Origin: Phycisphaerales bacterium
GTDB taxonomy: Bacteria; Planctomycetota; Phycisphaerae; Phycisphaerales; UBA1924
Reading direction: 5' to 3'
Assembly (NCBI GenBank): GCA_020427395.1
Contig: JAGQON010000034.1
Coordinates: 1 to 35,680, forward strand
Length of the DNA: 35,680 nt
The translations under genes and the position numbers were made by a program. Shown piece after piece: positions 15,662 through 24,416 of the stretch (within the stretch, counting starts at the first letter, position 1; each line of letters begins with the position of its first letter). The notes beneath the pieces are model-generated. The model saw only the letters and a program-made list of their open reading frames with translations, ran no database searches and was not told the origin of the DNA.

Positions 15662-16738
15662 TCATTTCCAGTGCTCCTCGAGCGCCATCAGCCCCGCGCC
15701 CACAATGCCCGCGTCGTCCTCGAGCACACTCGCCTCGACACGAATCTTGCGCAGCGATTCCGGGAACGCCTCGCGGCGCACCGCGTCACGCACGATGTCA
15801 ACATACGGCTTGCCGATCGCCTCCACCAGCCCGCCGCCCAGGATCACCATGTCCAGACTCAGCAGCGTCACGATATTGGCGATGGCCATACCCAGCAGGT
15901 CCGCCGAGTCGTTGATCACGGTGCACACAAGGTCGTCGCCCTGCTCATAGGCCAACGCGAGCACCTTGGACTTGATCTTGTGCATCTTCCCATCAACCAG
16001 GCTGGGCAGCATCGAGTGCCGGTTGGCCTTGATGAGCTTGACAAGCTCATGCACGATGGCGGTGCGCGAACAGTTGTGCTCCACACTGCGCGAACCCAGG
16101 TGCGCCCCGGGGTGGATGATCATGTGCCCCATCTCGCCGGCCGAGTTGTGCGCCCCGCGGTGGAGCTGCGAGTTGATGATCAGCCCGCCGCCCACGCCCG
16201 TCCCAACCCAGACACCCAGCAGGTTGGGGCGGTTCCTGCCGATCCCCGCGCGCCACTCGCCGTAGACCGCGATGTTCACATCGTTGTCCGCGTAGACCGG
16301 CACCCCAATGCGATCCGACAGCCCCAGCACCACCGGCGCATTGTTCCAGCGCAGGTTCACCGCCTCGACCACGATCCCCTTCTCCGGGTCGATCGGGCCA
16401 GGCACACCGATGCCCGCGGTGTGGATCATCGACATCTTCACGCCAGCGTCTTCGCACGCTTCTCGCGCCGCGGCCGCCACCCGATCGAGCACCTTCTCGA
16501 AGCCCTTGTCAGCCTCGGTCCGGATCTTGGCCCGCCCCAGCACCTCACCCTGCTCGTTGACCACACCGGCCTGGATGTTCGTGCCGCCCAGATCGATCCC
16601 GATCGCGAGGCGCTGCTCGTCGTACACCCCGCCATCATCATCCTCCAACGCCGAGTCTTCAAACTCATCGCCCAGCCCATCATCTGGTTGCTCATCGAGG
16701 GGCTCATTGGGGTTCAGATCGATCCGGTCGTCACTCAT
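15662..16738 (-). CDS. ROK-family sugar kinase, glucokinase-like
   Basis: 358 aa. After an acidic N-terminal extension of about 42 residues (rich in D, E and P) comes the ROK/ASKHA core: AIGIDLGGTNIQAGVV (phosphate loop), GVPGPIDPEKG, VYADNDVNIAVYGEW with the catalytic Asp, WVGTGVGGGLIINSQLHRGAHNSAGEMGH, and VILGGGLVEAIG. The Cys-rich zinc motif of most ROK proteins (CxCGxxGCxE) is replaced by G-A-H-L-G-S-R-S-V-E-H. A hexose such as glucose is the likely substrate, but ROK members vary (ManNAc, GlcNAc, fructose). ManNAc kinases belong to this family, so a link to the neu genes is possible though unproven. The ATG at 16738 has GGAGAG 5 nt upstream; a second in-frame ATG at 16753 lacks one. It lies downstream of ispE with its own probable -10. 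Confidence 0.88.
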   Translation of the reverse strand: MSDDRIDLNPNEPLDEQPDDGLGDEFEDSALEDDDGGVYDEQRLAIGIDLGGTNIQAGVVNEQGEVLGRAKIRTEADKGFEKVLDRVAAAAREACEDAGVKMSMIHTAGIGVPGPIDPEKGIVVEAVNLRWNNAPVVLGLSDRIGVPVYADNDVNIAVYGEWRAGIGRNRPNLLGVWVGTGVGGGLIINSQLHRGAHNSAGEMGHMIIHPGAHLGSRSVEHNCSRTAIVHELVKLIKANRHSMLPSLVDGKMHKIKSKVLALAYEQGDDLVCTVINDSADLLGMAIANIVTLLSLDMVILGGGLVEAIGKPYVDIVRDAVRREAFPESLRKIRVEASVLEDDAGIVGAGLMALEEHWK

Positions 16739-16765
16739 GGTCTCTCCAGTCACGGTTGGGACTTA

Positions 16766-16771
16766 AGTGTA
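16766..16771 (-). promoter_or_regulatory. -10 element of the ROK kinase gene
   Basis: TACACT on the minus strand, 27 nt before the ATG. It gives a leader of roughly 20 nt that includes GGAGAG, so this gene uses an ordinary ribosome site, unlike its neighbour ispE. Confidence 0.4.
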
Positions 16772-16778
16772 CCGCGGC

Positions 16779-17690
16779 TCAGACCAATCGCGTGTGCACC
16801 ACCCGACAATCGGACGCCACTTCGTGCACAAGGGCATGTTCGATGCGTCCGAGAACAAACAGTGTTGAGCCGCTCCCGCTCATGTGCACCGGCTTCCCGA
16901 TCGCCTCTTCGAGCGCTGATCGCAACCCATCGAGCGACCCGCTGACGAGGCATGCAGCACGAGAGAGGTCGTTAAAGACCATCCCATCCTCGATCACGCC
17001 CGAGCTGGCGATCATCCGCACCGCCGTCTCATCGGGCAGCGCCCGATCGCACAGCGAATCGAATGCCCGGTACACCTCGCCCGTCGCGCACCCAAAGGGC
17101 GGCAGGATCAGCGTCACCTCACGCCCCGCGTGCGTGCTTCCCACCCGCTCGATGCCCTCGCCGAAGCCCGACACGATCGCCGGGCGTGGGGGGGTGTGCC
17201 CGGGATCAATAAAGTAGGCAATGTCCGATCCGATCGACATCGCGATCGAGACAAGCCCTGCTTCATCCAAGCCCAGCCCGAACAGCGCATTCAGTCCAAT
17301 CAGCACGCTCGCGGCATCGCTCGAGCCGCCACCCAGCCCCCCGCCCGCGGGGATCGATTTGCGTGCCGTAATACCGCAGGGCATCTTCCGCCCGGTGTGC
17401 TGGCGCAGCGCCATGTACGCCTTGTACATCAGGTCTTGCTCGATCCGCCACTCAACGGGTCGGGTCGAGCCATCCCCGCCGGCCCAGGCGATATCGAAGC
17501 GTGGCTGCGTGCCCTCGACCGCCCCCACAATCTCGATCGTGTCGAACAGCTCGATCGCGTGCATATACGAGCAGATGGGGTGATAACCGTGTGTGGGCTC
17601 GCCCGGCGCGTCGATGGGGGCCCCAACGCCAAGCGCCAGGTTCAGCTTGGCGTGCGCCCGCAGCGAGATGTGATCGATTTCTTCGCCCAT
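16779..17690 (-). CDS. ispE: 4-diphosphocytidyl-2-C-methyl-D-erythritol kinase
   Basis: 303 aa. A GHMP kinase: it starts ISLRAHAKLNLALGV (substrate Lys), has the ATP loop SIPAGGGLGGGSSDAASVL (about 115-133) and the C-terminal GHMP motif HMSGSGSTLFVLG. IspE phosphorylates CDP-methylerythritol in the non-mevalonate isoprenoid pathway in the cytoplasm. The ATG at 17690 was chosen over starts at 17732 and 17759. The family begins just before the AKLNLAL strand, and a TANNNT element lies 7 nt upstream. The promoter shares a 53-bp region with the divergent NIF3-family gene. The ROK kinase gene follows on the same strand after 40 nt. Confidence 0.93.
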   Translation of the reverse strand: MGEEIDHISLRAHAKLNLALGVGAPIDAPGEPTHGYHPICSYMHAIELFDTIEIVGAVEGTQPRFDIAWAGGDGSTRPVEWRIEQDLMYKAYMALRQHTGRKMPCGITARKSIPAGGGLGGGSSDAASVLIGLNALFGLGLDEAGLVSIAMSIGSDIAYFIDPGHTPPRPAIVSGFGEGIERVGSTHAGREVTLILPPFGCATGEVYRAFDSLCDRALPDETAVRMIASSGVIEDGMVFNDLSRAACLVSGSLDGLRSALEEAIGKPVHMSGSGSTLFVLGRIEHALVHEVASDCRVVHTRLV

Positions 17691-17697
17691 CACGCAC

Positions 17698-17703
17698 ACT
17701 CTA
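17698..17703 (-). promoter_or_regulatory. TANNNT -10 element, leaderless type (ispE)
   Basis: TAGAGT on the minus strand, 7 nt before the ispE ATG. It faces the divergent element TACAAT at 17732-17737, only 28 bp away. Confidence 0.5.
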
Positions 17704-17731
17704 CGCACTCCGGCTCCGCCTGCTTCGTACA

Positions 17732-17737
17732 TACAAT
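17732..17737 (+). promoter_or_regulatory. TANNNT -10 element, leaderless type (NIF3-family gene)
   Basis: TACAAT (5/6 to TATAAT) followed by 6 nt and an ATG at 17744. That ATG is in frame with the SD-preceded ATG at 17777, so the transcript could be read from either. Confidence 0.55.
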
Positions 17738-17776
17738 CAACCGATGGCCAGCGCGCCACGCAGAGAGGAGCAGACC

Positions 17777-18940
17777 ATGATCGTACGGGATCTCGTCAAC
17801 GCCATGGAGTCCATCGCCCCCATCAGTCTCAAAGAGGACTGGGACAAGGTCGGGCTCCAACTCGGCGACCCGGCCCGGACCATCTCGGGACCCATCCTGC
17901 TCACCATCGACCTCACCGAGCGGGTCATGCAGGAGGCGATTGAGGCCAAAGCCGCCGCGATCGTCGCCTACCACCCGCCCATCTTCTCTGCGCTCGAATC
18001 ACTGACAGACCGCACCCACACCGAGCGCATCATCCGCGGCTGCGCCGAGGCGGGCATCGCCATCTACACCCCGCACACCTCCCTCGACGCCGCGCAGGGC
18101 GGCATCACCGACTGGCTCTGCGAGGGCATCAGCGCCAACGCGGGCGAGGCGCACGAGGGCATCATTCACGGCGACTGCCGCGCACTCATCCCCGCGATCG
18201 GCGGCGACAGTGAACGCGAGGTCAAGGTCATCACCTTCGTGCCCGTCGAAGAAGCAGACCAGCTGAGGGCGGCGCTGGGCACCGCTGGTGCCGGCGGCAT
18301 CGGGCGATACAAGCTCTGCTCCTTCAACACGCCCGGCGAGGGCACCTTCCTCCCCGACGAGGGCGCCAACCCCACGATCGGAAAGGTCGGCACCCTGCAG
18401 CGTGTCGACGAAACCCGCATCGAGATGGTCTGCTCCAAGCGCGCACTGCCCATCGTCATCGAAACGCTCAGGGAGTTCCACCCCTACGAGACGCCCGCCT
18501 ACGACATCGTCGAGCTGATCCCCGAGCCCGTCCGGCGCATCGGTTCCGGGCGGCGCGTCGTGCTCGATCGACCCGCCACCATTACCCAGATCAGCGACCG
18601 CCTCAAGCACCACCTCGATCGCTCTCGAATCCGCTACGCGCTCGCGCCAGAGCACGAATCGCCATCACACGCGTTCCAGACCATCGGCGTCGTGCCCGGC
18701 TCGGGCGGATCGCTCTGGCAGAACGCCTACGAGCAGGGCTGCGAACTCTTCATCACCGGCGAGATGACACACCACCACATCCTGGCCGCACGACAGACCG
18801 GCATCAGCATCCTGCTCGCGGGGCACACCAACACCGAACGCGGCTATCTGCCACGCCTCGTCGCCTCGCTCCAGCAGCTGCTCCCGGATGCAAAGCTCAT
18901 CACCAGCCAGCGCGACCACGACTACATCACCGTCGGCTGA
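17777..18940 (+). CDS. NIF3-family dinuclear-metal protein (YbgI/DUF34)
   Basis: 387 aa. Family blocks in order: IAPISLKEDWDKVGLQLGDP (about 13-32), IVAYHPPIFSALESL (metal His; most members have HH where this has HP), IYTPHTSLDAAQGG, an inserted PII-like domain with FHPYETPAYDIVELI (about 235-249), then ELFITGEMTHHHILAA and LAGHTNTERGYL with the last ligands. The protein forms a toroidal hexamer with a two-metal centre; its true reaction is unsettled. Some homologues are labelled GTP cyclohydrolase 1 type 2. The ATG at 17777 has GAGGAG about 7 nt upstream and gives the canonical N-terminus. A leaderless start at 17744 would add 11 residues (398 aa in total). Confidence 0.9.
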   Translation: MIVRDLVNAMESIAPISLKEDWDKVGLQLGDPARTISGPILLTIDLTERVMQEAIEAKAAAIVAYHPPIFSALESLTDRTHTERIIRGCAEAGIAIYTPHTSLDAAQGGITDWLCEGISANAGEAHEGIIHGDCRALIPAIGGDSEREVKVITFVPVEEADQLRAALGTAGAGGIGRYKLCSFNTPGEGTFLPDEGANPTIGKVGTLQRVDETRIEMVCSKRALPIVIETLREFHPYETPAYDIVELIPEPVRRIGSGRRVVLDRPATITQISDRLKHHLDRSRIRYALAPEHESPSHAFQTIGVVPGSGGSLWQNAYEQGCELFITGEMTHHHILAARQTGISILLAGHTNTERGYLPRLVASLQQLLPDAKLITSQRDHDYITVG

Positions 18941-18952
18941 TCCGGATCGGTC

Positions 18953-19429
18953 TCAGCCACCCGTGTTGATGTTGCCAGAGATCTCCAGCGGCGCCTCGGG
19001 CACCTTGATCTCCGCGTCGAAGAGCACCTCGGACAGACGCCCGGGCGGGATGTACTGCACGCTGCCCAGCAGCTCGTAATCGATCGAGCCGCGCAGGTAG
19101 CCCACCGGGATGACCGCGGGCAGCGAGAACTCCGAAGTGTCGTACTTGTGCAGCGTCGTCTCGGGCGAGCGAACACCCTCAAAGACCGTATCACCGTCGA
19201 TCGTCACCGAGTAGCGGACCGATCGCAGCGGGATGGGCTCGCTGTTGGGGTTGGTCGCGCGGATCGTGAACGAGATCACCGATCGCTCGTCGTTGCGCTC
19301 GACCTCCTGCACACCGATGGCCTCGAAGCTCGGCGGGATCGCCTTGGAGCAGCCGCCCACCATCGTGAGCGCGGGCATCAACGCGAGCAGGAACAGGGCG
19401 ATCGAGCGGTAGCGCGGGGTCGTGTTCAT
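18953..19429 (-). CDS. WHy/LEA14-type lipoprotein
   Basis: 158 aa. It has a signal peptide with lipobox VGGC (Cys about residue 27), then a single beta-sandwich of the water-stress/hypersensitive (WHy, LEA14) type: FEAIGVQEVERNDERSVISFTIRATNPNSEPIPLR. It continues as VRYSVTIDGDTVFEG and ends in a strand pair with EAPLEISGNINTGG. The N-P-N...P-L turn is typical of the family. These proteins sit in the envelope and are linked to desiccation or stress tolerance in some hosts, but no specific role can be claimed. The ATG at 19429 is preceded by TACGCT at 7 nt. It lies behind the DUF5658-like gene on the same strand and converges with the NIF3-family gene, whose stop is 12 nt away. Confidence 0.75.
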   Translation of the reverse strand: MNTTPRYRSIALFLLALMPALTMVGGCSKAIPPSFEAIGVQEVERNDERSVISFTIRATNPNSEPIPLRSVRYSVTIDGDTVFEGVRSPETTLHKYDTSEFSLPAVIPVGYLRGSIDYELLGSVQYIPPGRLSEVLFDAEIKVPEAPLEISGNINTGG

Positions 19430-19436
19430 CACCACG

Positions 19437-19442
19437 AGCGTA
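19437..19442 (-). promoter_or_regulatory. TANNNT -10 element, leaderless type (WHy lipoprotein)
   Basis: TACGCT on the minus strand with a 7-nt gap to the ATG at 19429 and no Shine-Dalgarno. Confidence 0.45.
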
Positions 19443-19509
19443 GCACACACGCACCGGGGTTGCTCTGCAACACATCAAGAATGCGGGCGAGGATCGTGTC
19501 GGAAACAGG

Positions 19510-20019
19510 TCAATCGATCACGATCGGACCCGATCCCAGCCCGTTGCCCGAGCCGGGCATCGCGACCCATGTGGGGTCGCCGCGTGCGATCTCGTGGACG
19601 ATCTGCAGGTCCATATCGCGCGTCTCGTGGATAAACACCATCCAGTGCGACATCAGCCACCCCAGCACCAGACAACCCACCCACGCGCCGATCTCGGCGC
19701 TCCGCTGCTTGCGGATGATCAACAGGATCCCCGAGCACAGAACGACTGTCGCGGCCTTCCACACCGCCAGCACGCCCGGCGACTGATACTCGATCATCGC
19801 CCGCGCCAGCGGGTTCATCTCGTTCATGCCGACATTGGTCAGGTACAGCAGCGTCAGGTAGAGATCTACAGCGCTCATCGCCGCGATCGCCAGCACCAGC
19901 ATCAGCACCCGGCAACCACGCCTGGTCAGCAGCGGGAAGACCGTGTGCACAAGCGACTGCACACCCGACCCCGAGAGCTCGGCGAGTGTCGATACCGGGT
20001 TTCCCTGATGTGGGTGCAT
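19510..20019 (-). CDS. DUF5658-like integral membrane protein
   Basis: 169 aa with about three or four hydrophobic spans (about 37-60, 83-102 and 110-130). The core phrase SAVDLYLTLLYLTNVGMNEMNPLARAMIEY fits DUF5658: an Asp before the first helix end, then an N-E-x-N-P turn. The C-terminal tail is Gly-rich and polar. No function is known for the family. The start at 20019 is uncertain; no strong ribosome site or -10 is visible. It is divergent from the PQQ-propeller gene and 80 nt upstream of the lipoprotein gene. Confidence 0.65.
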   Translation of the reverse strand: MHPHQGNPVSTLAELSGSGVQSLVHTVFPLLTRRGCRVLMLVLAIAAMSAVDLYLTLLYLTNVGMNEMNPLARAMIEYQSPGVLAVWKAATVVLCSGILLIIRKQRSAEIGAWVGCLVLGWLMSHWMVFIHETRDMDLQIVHEIARGDPTWVAMPGSGNGLGSGPIVID

Positions 20020-20164
20020 CTGTCACACAATCGACTCCAAACCACCCGGGGATCAGCACCTCCAAGCCCAGTTCCCGCCACACCCGGCGCTCTGTGACGA
20101 ATGAAACCTGTGTCGCTTTTGGTGCCTCGTGTAATCGGACGCAACACGCACCAACCCCTGCGAG

Positions 20165-20170
20165 TATCGT
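20165..20170 (+). promoter_or_regulatory. Possible -10 element of the PQQ-propeller gene
   Basis: TATCGT lies 13 nt before the ATG at 20184. This would leave a leader of only about 6 nt, with GAGAG before the ATG. Confidence 0.3.
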
Positions 20171-20183
20171 AGAGAGAGCCAGC

Positions 20184-23100
20184 ATGACCCCGACCGATCC
20201 CATCCCGAACCCAAGACGCCGATCCCGGCGCGCCACCGCCAAGGCCCTGCTGGTGGCCTCGATCGCGTTCATGGCCACCCAAGCCCCCGCCCAGGCGCAC
20301 CAGCTCCAGCCCATCGCCAACCAGAACCCGGTCTACATCGCCGACTCGCCCATCGCCACCGACGCCCTCAAACGCGTCGATGAGCTGCTCGCACAGGACA
20401 ACCTCGACGAGGCCGTCCGATTGTGTGACGAGATCATCCGCGTGCACGGGCACCGCCTGATCATCGCCGACGAGCAGGACCCCGACCGCGTGCACATCCC
20501 CGTCCGGCGCCTCGTGAACATGCGCATCCGCAGCAACCCGAAGCTGCTCGAAGCCTACCGGCGTCAGATCAGCCCCAGCGCCCGCGTGCTGCTCAGTGAT
20601 GAGAACGACTGGACCATCGCCACCCGCGATGCCTGGCTCACCGAGCCCGGGCTCATCGCCTCGATCCGGCGCGCCCAGTCGCTCGTCGAATCCGGGCGCT
20701 TCCACGCAGGGCTCGCCATGCTCGAGCAGTGCCGCACCCACCCCGACGCAGCGAGCCATCAGCGCGAGATCGATCACCTCGCATCGCTCGCCGGCGAGTT
20801 CATTGGCAAGGTACCCGATGGCTTCGAGCCCGAGGCTCGCGCACGCTCGTTCGTTTGGGACAGCTCCCCACAGCCGCCCGTGTCCCTCGAGGGCATCGTG
20901 CCCGGTGTGCTCGCCAAGACCGAGCTCACACCCATCAGTCAGCTCGATCTGCTCGACGACGCGACACCCTCACGCCTGAGCGGCGCCAGCTGGAAGCCCA
21001 CCGCCTGGGCCGCCCCGCTCATCGAGGGACAGCTGCTCTTCACCAACGACGGCTTCACCATCTCCTGCCTCGACCGATTCACCCTGCGCCCCGTCTGGCG
21101 TGTGCAGACGCTTGAGAGCGACACCGAAACACCCAATACACCCGACGCACGCGCCCGACTCGGACGCCTTCTCGAAGACTCGACCACCATCAGCAGCGAC
21201 GGACGCTCAGCGCTCTATGTCAGCGCCGGCGTCCCACGAGGGCGCAACGATGTCGGCTCAGCCACCCTGCTCAAGCTCGATCGCCGCACCGGCAGCGAGC
21301 AGTGGAGGATCGACCTGAGCACCCTCGACCCCTCGCTCGAGGGCGCCGAGATCCGAGGCCCGGTCGTCATCGATAACGGCACCGTCCTCGTCATGGCGCG
21401 CACCAGCAACCGCCGCCAGCGACTCATCAGTCTCACGCTCGTCGCCATCGATGCCGCGACCGGCCGCCTGAGCTGGCTCCAGCCGCTCGCGTCCGCTGGC
21501 TCGCTTCCCTTCCAGCAGATGGGGCAGCTCGCCCACACACCAATCGTGCGCGACGGCATCTACTACACAACCGATATGATCGGGCTGGCCGCGGCCGTAC
21601 GCATCGCCACCGGCGAGGTGCTCTGGGCCCGCCCGCTCCCCGCGCCCGATCTCTACGCTCGCACCACCCGCCCCGCCTTCGCGGGCAACACGCCCGTCAT
21701 CAACAGCTACGGGCTCTTTGCGCTCAGCAGCGACGGCACACGCATCATCCACATCGATCCGATCAGCGGACGCACGCTCGGCTCGCGTCACGCCGAGCAG
21801 CTCGGCGACGCCTACTACTTGCTCGGCGTGCGCGACGACCTCTTCCTCTGCGTCAACACCGACCGCATCATCTTCTACCACGCCGACCGATTCGACACCA
21901 CCAACCCACGGCGCACACCCGAGCTCGGCGACGAGACCGACATGGAGCTGGGCATCCGAGGGCGCGTCATCGTGATGGGCGATCGGGTCCTCGCGCCCGT
22001 TGAGCAGGGCGTGCGTGTCATCAACCCCGACAAGCCCGACGAGAGCACCTTCGTCGCTCTCGACGCCACCGGCAACATCGCGGCCCTCGACGGGCAGATC
22101 ATCGTCGTCGATCAGCTCGACGCCATGAGCTTCCTCGCCTGGGACACCGCATCGCGCCTGCTCAGCGCCCGTGTCAGCGAGGACCCCGCCGCCGCCATCA
22201 CCATCGCCGAGCTCGCGTTCCGCACCGACCGCCTCGACGAGATCGTCCCCAGCGTCGAGAAGGCCATGCAGGTTGTCCGTGCACAGCCGCTCGATCGACG
22301 CGACGCCATGCGCGACGCGCTGTTCCAGGTGGTGCTGGACATGGTCCGAGACAAACAGACCGACGGCACCCAGGCAGCCTCGTTCTTCGATCGCATCGGT
22401 GAGGATCGCGTCATCCGCCTGCTGCGCACGCTGGGCGAGCTGGCACACACCCACGAGCAGGCCGTCGCGCACCGCATGCAGACCGGTGCGATACACGAGC
22501 GCTACGGGCGATCGACCGAAGCCATCTCGGCCTACCAGAATGTGCTTGACGAGCCCTCACTGCGCGGCGCCATGTGGGAGGGGTCCGGCATCGCCGTCCG
22601 CGCCGGGCTCGAGGCCTCACGCCGCATCGGCGATATCATCAAACGCGACGGCTTTAGCGCCTACCAGAGCGCCGATACACGAGCCCTGGCCGAGCTTGGC
22701 TACCTCGGCGACGCCGCCACACCCGACCAATACCAGTCGCTGGCGCAGCGATTCCCCTGGTCCCACAGCGCACCCCGGATGCTCCTGCTGGCATCACGAG
22801 GCTACCAGTCCAGCGGCGACACCGCGTCCTCGATCGACGCCGCACGCTCCGGTGTCGAGTCCTTTGACCGCCTCACCGCTATGGGCATGCGCCTCGACAA
22901 CGCCATCCTCGAATCGCTCGCCGAGCGTCTCATCAGCGGGCTCGTGAGCTCAAACCGCACACGCGATGCATACAACGCCGCTCGCGCCCTGCTCGATCGT
23001 CACGCGTCGCTCACCCTCCGTCGCGACGGACGATCGATCACCATCGAGCAGCTCGAGCAGGCCGTCGGCCAGGGCGACACCCTTCCCATCCTCGGCAACG

Positions 23101-24404
23101 CCTTCATCAACGACCCCGAGCCGCTGCTCGTCACCGGCTCGCCCATACGACCCGCGCACCGTCTCGATCCAGGCGGGCTGCTCGTCTACGCGCCACAACT
23201 CGCCCGCCTGCGATACCTCCGCGCCGGGCGCAATGTCTTCGAGACATTCTGGGAACGCACCGCGCCCGGCGATCAGCCGCCCATGGTCATCTGGCAGGGC
23301 CCCGCACGAGTCCTCGTCTTCTGGCCCGAGAGCGCCGCCGGCGACACCGGCACGCTCGAAGCCATCGAAACCAGCACCGGGCAGCTCATCTGGTCCGTCA
23401 GCGCCCTCCGCACCGAGCTCGAGCAGGGCAGCGCACGCATCGCCGACGACGCGGCCCGCGTCGACACACTCATCGCCGTCCCCGCGCTGGGCAGCGTGCC
23501 CACCCGACAGCTCATCGTCCTTTGCGACGGGCAGAGCGTCGTCGTCACCGACCGCGTCGGGCGCGCCATGGGCATCGACCTCTTCTCCGGGCAACACCTG
23601 TGGCAACGCGACCTCCCGCCAACTCGTGTGCATGACATCGACCTCCAGCACGGCGTCCTCGGCGTGTGCGGTGTCGTCATCGTCGACCGCGCCCAGGACC
23701 AACGCAACGGCTCCGTCACTCCCCTCCTCGCCAGCATCGACGCACGCTCCGGTGAGCCCGGGCAGGTCATCGAACGATTCGGCTTCAACCCACGCTGGGT
23801 CCGCGTCGGCAATCGCAACCGCCTCTTTGTTGCCAGCGCCCAGCGCATCACCGCCCTCGATGTCGAGCACGGCATCATCGACTGGGTCGTCAACGACGAG
23901 AACATCAGCGACTCGCAGAACGCATGGGTCGGTGATACACGCCTCTTCGTCCTCTCCGACCGATCCACGCTCTGGGCCCTGGACACAAGCGACGGCTCAC
24001 GCCCGAGCAGACCCCTGGACACCCGCGGACGCATCAACCAGCGCGGCTGGGTCCGCCTGATCCCCGAGATCGGACGCACCACCCTCCTCACCGAAGAGGG
24101 CTTCATGTGCTTCGACGCCGCCGGCGAGCTCTCCGGGCTCGACACCCGCCTGAGCGACGAACCGCTCATCGACATCGCGTGGGGTCAGCGCCACGCCGTG
24201 CAGCTGGGCGAGCCGACTATTCAGGGCGAGAGCCTCGTCTGTGAGGTATCGCTGATCAACCACATCGACGCACGCCTGCTCGACACCACTTCGCTCCGCA
24301 TCCCCGCGGCGCTGGGGCGCACACCGATCAACGCCGTCCCGGTCAACGGCGGCGTGCTGGTTGGCTTCGGAGAAGTCTCGATCTTCCTGCGAACGACCGA
24401 ATAA
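20184..24404 (+). CDS. Large exported PQQ-like beta-propeller protein
   Basis: 1406 aa. An Arg-rich N-terminus and a hydrophobic stretch (ALLVASIAFMATQAPAQA) form a signal peptide cleaved near residue 36. After a helical segment come PQQ-type propeller repeats (about 265-630), with TGSEQWRIDL, TGRLSWLQPL and TGEVLWARPL. The middle (about 670-960) is helical and TPR-like (AISAYQNVLDEPSL). A second propeller (about 1000-1400) carries TGQLIWSV, SGQHLWQRDL, HGIIDWVV and LWALDTSDG. The repeats are structural, and a PQQ cofactor need not bind. Such proteins are common in planctomycetes and probably act as periplasmic scaffolds; the partner is unknown. The start at 20184 was chosen because the signal peptide begins there and GAGAG lies just upstream; the open frame extends further 5' without sense. 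It converges with rpiB. Confidence 0.88.
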   Translation: MTPTDPIPNPRRRSRRATAKALLVASIAFMATQAPAQAHQLQPIANQNPVYIADSPIATDALKRVDELLAQDNLDEAVRLCDEIIRVHGHRLIIADEQDPDRVHIPVRRLVNMRIRSNPKLLEAYRRQISPSARVLLSDENDWTIATRDAWLTEPGLIASIRRAQSLVESGRFHAGLAMLEQCRTHPDAASHQREIDHLASLAGEFIGKVPDGFEPEARARSFVWDSSPQPPVSLEGIVPGVLAKTELTPISQLDLLDDATPSRLSGASWKPTAWAAPLIEGQLLFTNDGFTISCLDRFTLRPVWRVQTLESDTETPNTPDARARLGRLLEDSTTISSDGRSALYVSAGVPRGRNDVGSATLLKLDRRTGSEQWRIDLSTLDPSLEGAEIRGPVVIDNGTVLVMARTSNRRQRLISLTLVAIDAATGRLSWLQPLASAGSLPFQQMGQLAHTPIVRDGIYYTTDMIGLAAAVRIATGEVLWARPLPAPDLYARTTRPAFAGNTPVINSYGLFALSSDGTRIIHIDPISGRTLGSRHAEQLGDAYYLLGVRDDLFLCVNTDRIIFYHADRFDTTNPRRTPELGDETDMELGIRGRVIVMGDRVLAPVEQGVRVINPDKPDESTFVALDATGNIAALDGQIIVVDQLDAMSFLAWDTASRLLSARVSEDPAAAITIAELAFRTDRLDEIVPSVEKAMQVVRAQPLDRRDAMRDALFQVVLDMVRDKQTDGTQAASFFDRIGEDRVIRLLRTLGELAHTHEQAVAHRMQTGAIHERYGRSTEAISAYQNVLDEPSLRGAMWEGSGIAVRAGLEASRRIGDIIKRDGFSAYQSADTRALAELGYLGDAATPDQYQSLAQRFPWSHSAPRMLLLASRGYQSSGDTASSIDAARSGVESFDRLTAMGMRLDNAILESLAERLISGLVSSNRTRDAYNAARALLDRHASLTLRRDGRSITIEQLEQAVGQGDTLPILGNAFINDPEPLLVTGSPIRPAHRLDPGGLLVYAPQLARLRYLRAGRNVFETFWERTAPGDQPPMVIWQGPARVLVFWPESAAGDTGTLEAIETSTGQLIWSVSALRTELEQGSARIADDAARVDTLIAVPALGSVPTRQLIVLCDGQSVVVTDRVGRAMGIDLFSGQHLWQRDLPPTRVHDIDLQHGVLGVCGVVIVDRAQDQRNGSVTPLLASIDARSGEPGQVIERFGFNPRWVRVGNRNRLFVASAQRITALDVEHGIIDWVVNDENISDSQNAWVGDTRLFVLSDRSTLWALDTSDGSRPSRPLDTRGRINQRGWVRLIPEIGRTTLLTEEGFMCFDAAGELSGLDTRLSDEPLIDIAWGQRHAVQLGEPTIQGESLVCEVSLINHIDARLLDTTSLRIPAALGRTPINAVPVNGGVLVGFGEVSIFLRTTE

Positions 24405-24416
24405 TCGACAGATCGC

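Noticed and set aside
15551..16945. 464-codon plus-strand frame opposite the ROK kinase
   Set aside because: No domain, starts inside flgM, and crosses a strong terminator.
21258..22496. 412-codon minus-strand frame in the propeller gene
   Set aside because: Shadow of a gene with visible PQQ repeats.
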